Shown here piece by piece: positions 22,408 to 22,982 of a stretch of 22,982 nucleotides of DNA. Position numbers and translations under genes: made by a program. Every line of letters begins with the position of its first letter. Positions within the stretch are counted from its first letter, which is position 1. Source of the DNA: Actinomycetota bacterium. GTDB lineage: Bacteria; Actinomycetota; Acidimicrobiia; Acidimicrobiales; Poriferisodalaceae. The stretch is from positions 1-22,982 of the forward strand of contig JAADHX010000101.1 in the NCBI GenBank assembly GCA_013151655.1. Reading direction: 5' to 3'. The notes under the pieces are model-generated. The model was not told where the DNA came from and did no database searches. It saw only the letters and a program-made list of their open reading frames with translations.

Positions 22408-22682
22408 TCTTCGTTGCTGTTCCGCGGTTGCCGAAACCGGAGCTGCAGCGTCCGCAAATAGGGCAGTCAGTGACCGGATCCTCAACCTTCGTCAGCGAGA
22501 ACATCCAAGAGCCCCACGACGTATTGCCGCACACCAACTCCGGGGCCGACGAGTTGTTCCGACATCTTTCGGATGCCGCCAACTACTCCAAAGTGTGGAT
22601 CACCGCCAACGCGTATTTGTAGCCGCAGTTGCACCAGTTGTGCAACGCCGGGTCGGGTGACAGCGAGCGCGCTCTGGCCCGC
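22408..22682. other. Region without recognisable gene
   Basis: Between the regulator promoter and the HepT remnant there is no coding region I can support. Short open frames exist on both strands (for example 22428-22622 on the plus strand), but none shows a recognisable domain, a good Shine-Dalgarno or a neighbour coupling. It is probably decayed or intergenic DNA. Confidence 0.4.
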
Positions 22683-22930
22683 TCAGTCCGGGTCCAGCGA
22701 GGCGAGGATCACCTCGACTTTGTTGCAAATCGCAGGAATGTCTCGGTCAACGACCGGTCACGTCTGGGTCGAGACGAATGTAGGCGTGCGCAAGAATCAC
22801 TCGCATTCCGACAATCTGATGCCAGGGGGCTGTCGGAGTTTGAAACTCGGAGGCCATCGGACAAGTGAGATGCCGCTTCGCCCAGCACGTCGATCCCCAC
22901 TGAGAGGCAACTTGCACGACAGGCTTGTGG
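22683..22930 (-). pseudogene. Remnant of a HepT-like (DUF86) HEPN toxin gene
   Basis: Three minus-strand frames join into one HepT-like C-terminal half: GIDVLGEAASHLSDGL (frame 1), PWHQIVGMRVILAHAYIRLDPDV (frame 2) and VVDRDIPAICNKVEVILASLDPD followed by a stop at 22683-22685 (frame 3). Frame 2 contains the RX4HXY motif (R-VILA-H-A-Y) that is the RNase or AMPylation-target motif of HepT toxins. At least two frameshifts are needed, one at the five-base G run near 22825-22829 and one near 22755, so the gene is broken. The N-terminal part is unclear and may run past the window edge, where a MntA-type antitoxin would be expected if anything remains of the pair. Confidence 0.62.
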
Positions 22931-22982
22931 CGCACTGTTTCTTATCTGAGGTGTGCATCATCAGGAGGCCGCACTTCTCGAC

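Noticed and set aside
22100..22582. 160-codon minus-strand open frame with CPICG-like cysteines before gntR
   Set aside because: It overlaps the regulator gene and its promoter in another frame; two cysteines alone do not make a zinc ribbon and no conserved domain is visible.
1..22982. CRISPR array, integrase, transposase or phage genes
   Set aside because: No regularly spaced repeats and no recombinase or phage-type proteins were seen in any coding region I could support.

Overview
The window looks like actinobacterial DNA. The G+C content appears moderately high, GTG and TTG starts are common, most genes overlap their neighbour by 4 bases (ATGA or GTGA), there is a luciferase-like flavin/F420-type oxidoreductase, and the binding protein is a lipoprotein with an acidic, low-complexity linker. 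I lean towards Actinomycetota, possibly an Acidimicrobiia-like lineage, but no marker gene settles the genus.

Layout. The left edge (1-196) holds a Rho-independent terminator and only the 3' half of a tRNA-Ala(UGC) gene on the minus strand. This is the pattern left where an element has integrated into a tRNA gene. Next come a 26-base hairpin and the C-terminal fragment of an aldehyde dehydrogenase (to 643). From 828 to 22344 lies one coherent catabolic cluster in at least six transcription units: (i) minus strand 5322 to 828, a diiron ferritin-like oxygenase, a second ferritin-like protein without metal ligands and broken by a frameshift, a creatininase-family amidohydrolase, a zinc alcohol dehydrogenase and a TenA-like protein; (ii) minus strand 6858 to 5386, an aldehyde dehydrogenase; (iii) plus strand 6903-7940, a protein related to NicX (2,5-dihydroxypyridine ring-cleaving dioxygenase) and M29 aminopeptidases; (iv) minus strand 9046 to 7937, an aryl-alcohol-type dehydrogenase; (v) plus strand 9216-15714, an M20 hydrolase, a split B12-dependent acyl-CoA mutase (small and large subunits), a family III CoA-transferase, a second M20 hydrolase and a luciferase-like oxidoreductase; (vi) minus strand 20010 to 15746, a ThiB/ThiP/ThiQ-type ABC transporter followed by methylmalonyl-CoA epimerase; (vii) minus strand 22344 to 20096, a GntR/FCD regulator and an AtzA/TrzA-type amidohydrolase. 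The right edge holds remnants of a HepT-like HEPN toxin gene.

Main interpretation (inference). A thiamine transporter, a TenA protein, alcohol and aldehyde dehydrogenases, a deaminase-type amidohydrolase, oxygenases, a NicX-like ring opener, amide hydrolases and a methylmalonyl-CoA branch together suggest a complete route for breaking down thiamine, or its pyrimidine moiety, as a carbon and nitrogen source. If N1, C2 with its methyl group, and N3 are removed from the thiamine pyrimidine, the remaining carbons C4, C5, C6 and the exocyclic CH2 form a branched four-carbon skeleton identical to that of methylmalonate. That would explain the CoA-transferase, mutase and epimerase.

Regulation. A 19-base operator-like motif with core ATCTAAGATATCAG occurs five times, all in promoter regions: 5335, 6864, 9166, 20066 and 22389. 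It covers every transcription unit, including the GntR gene itself. This is the signature of a single-regulator, autoregulated regulon.
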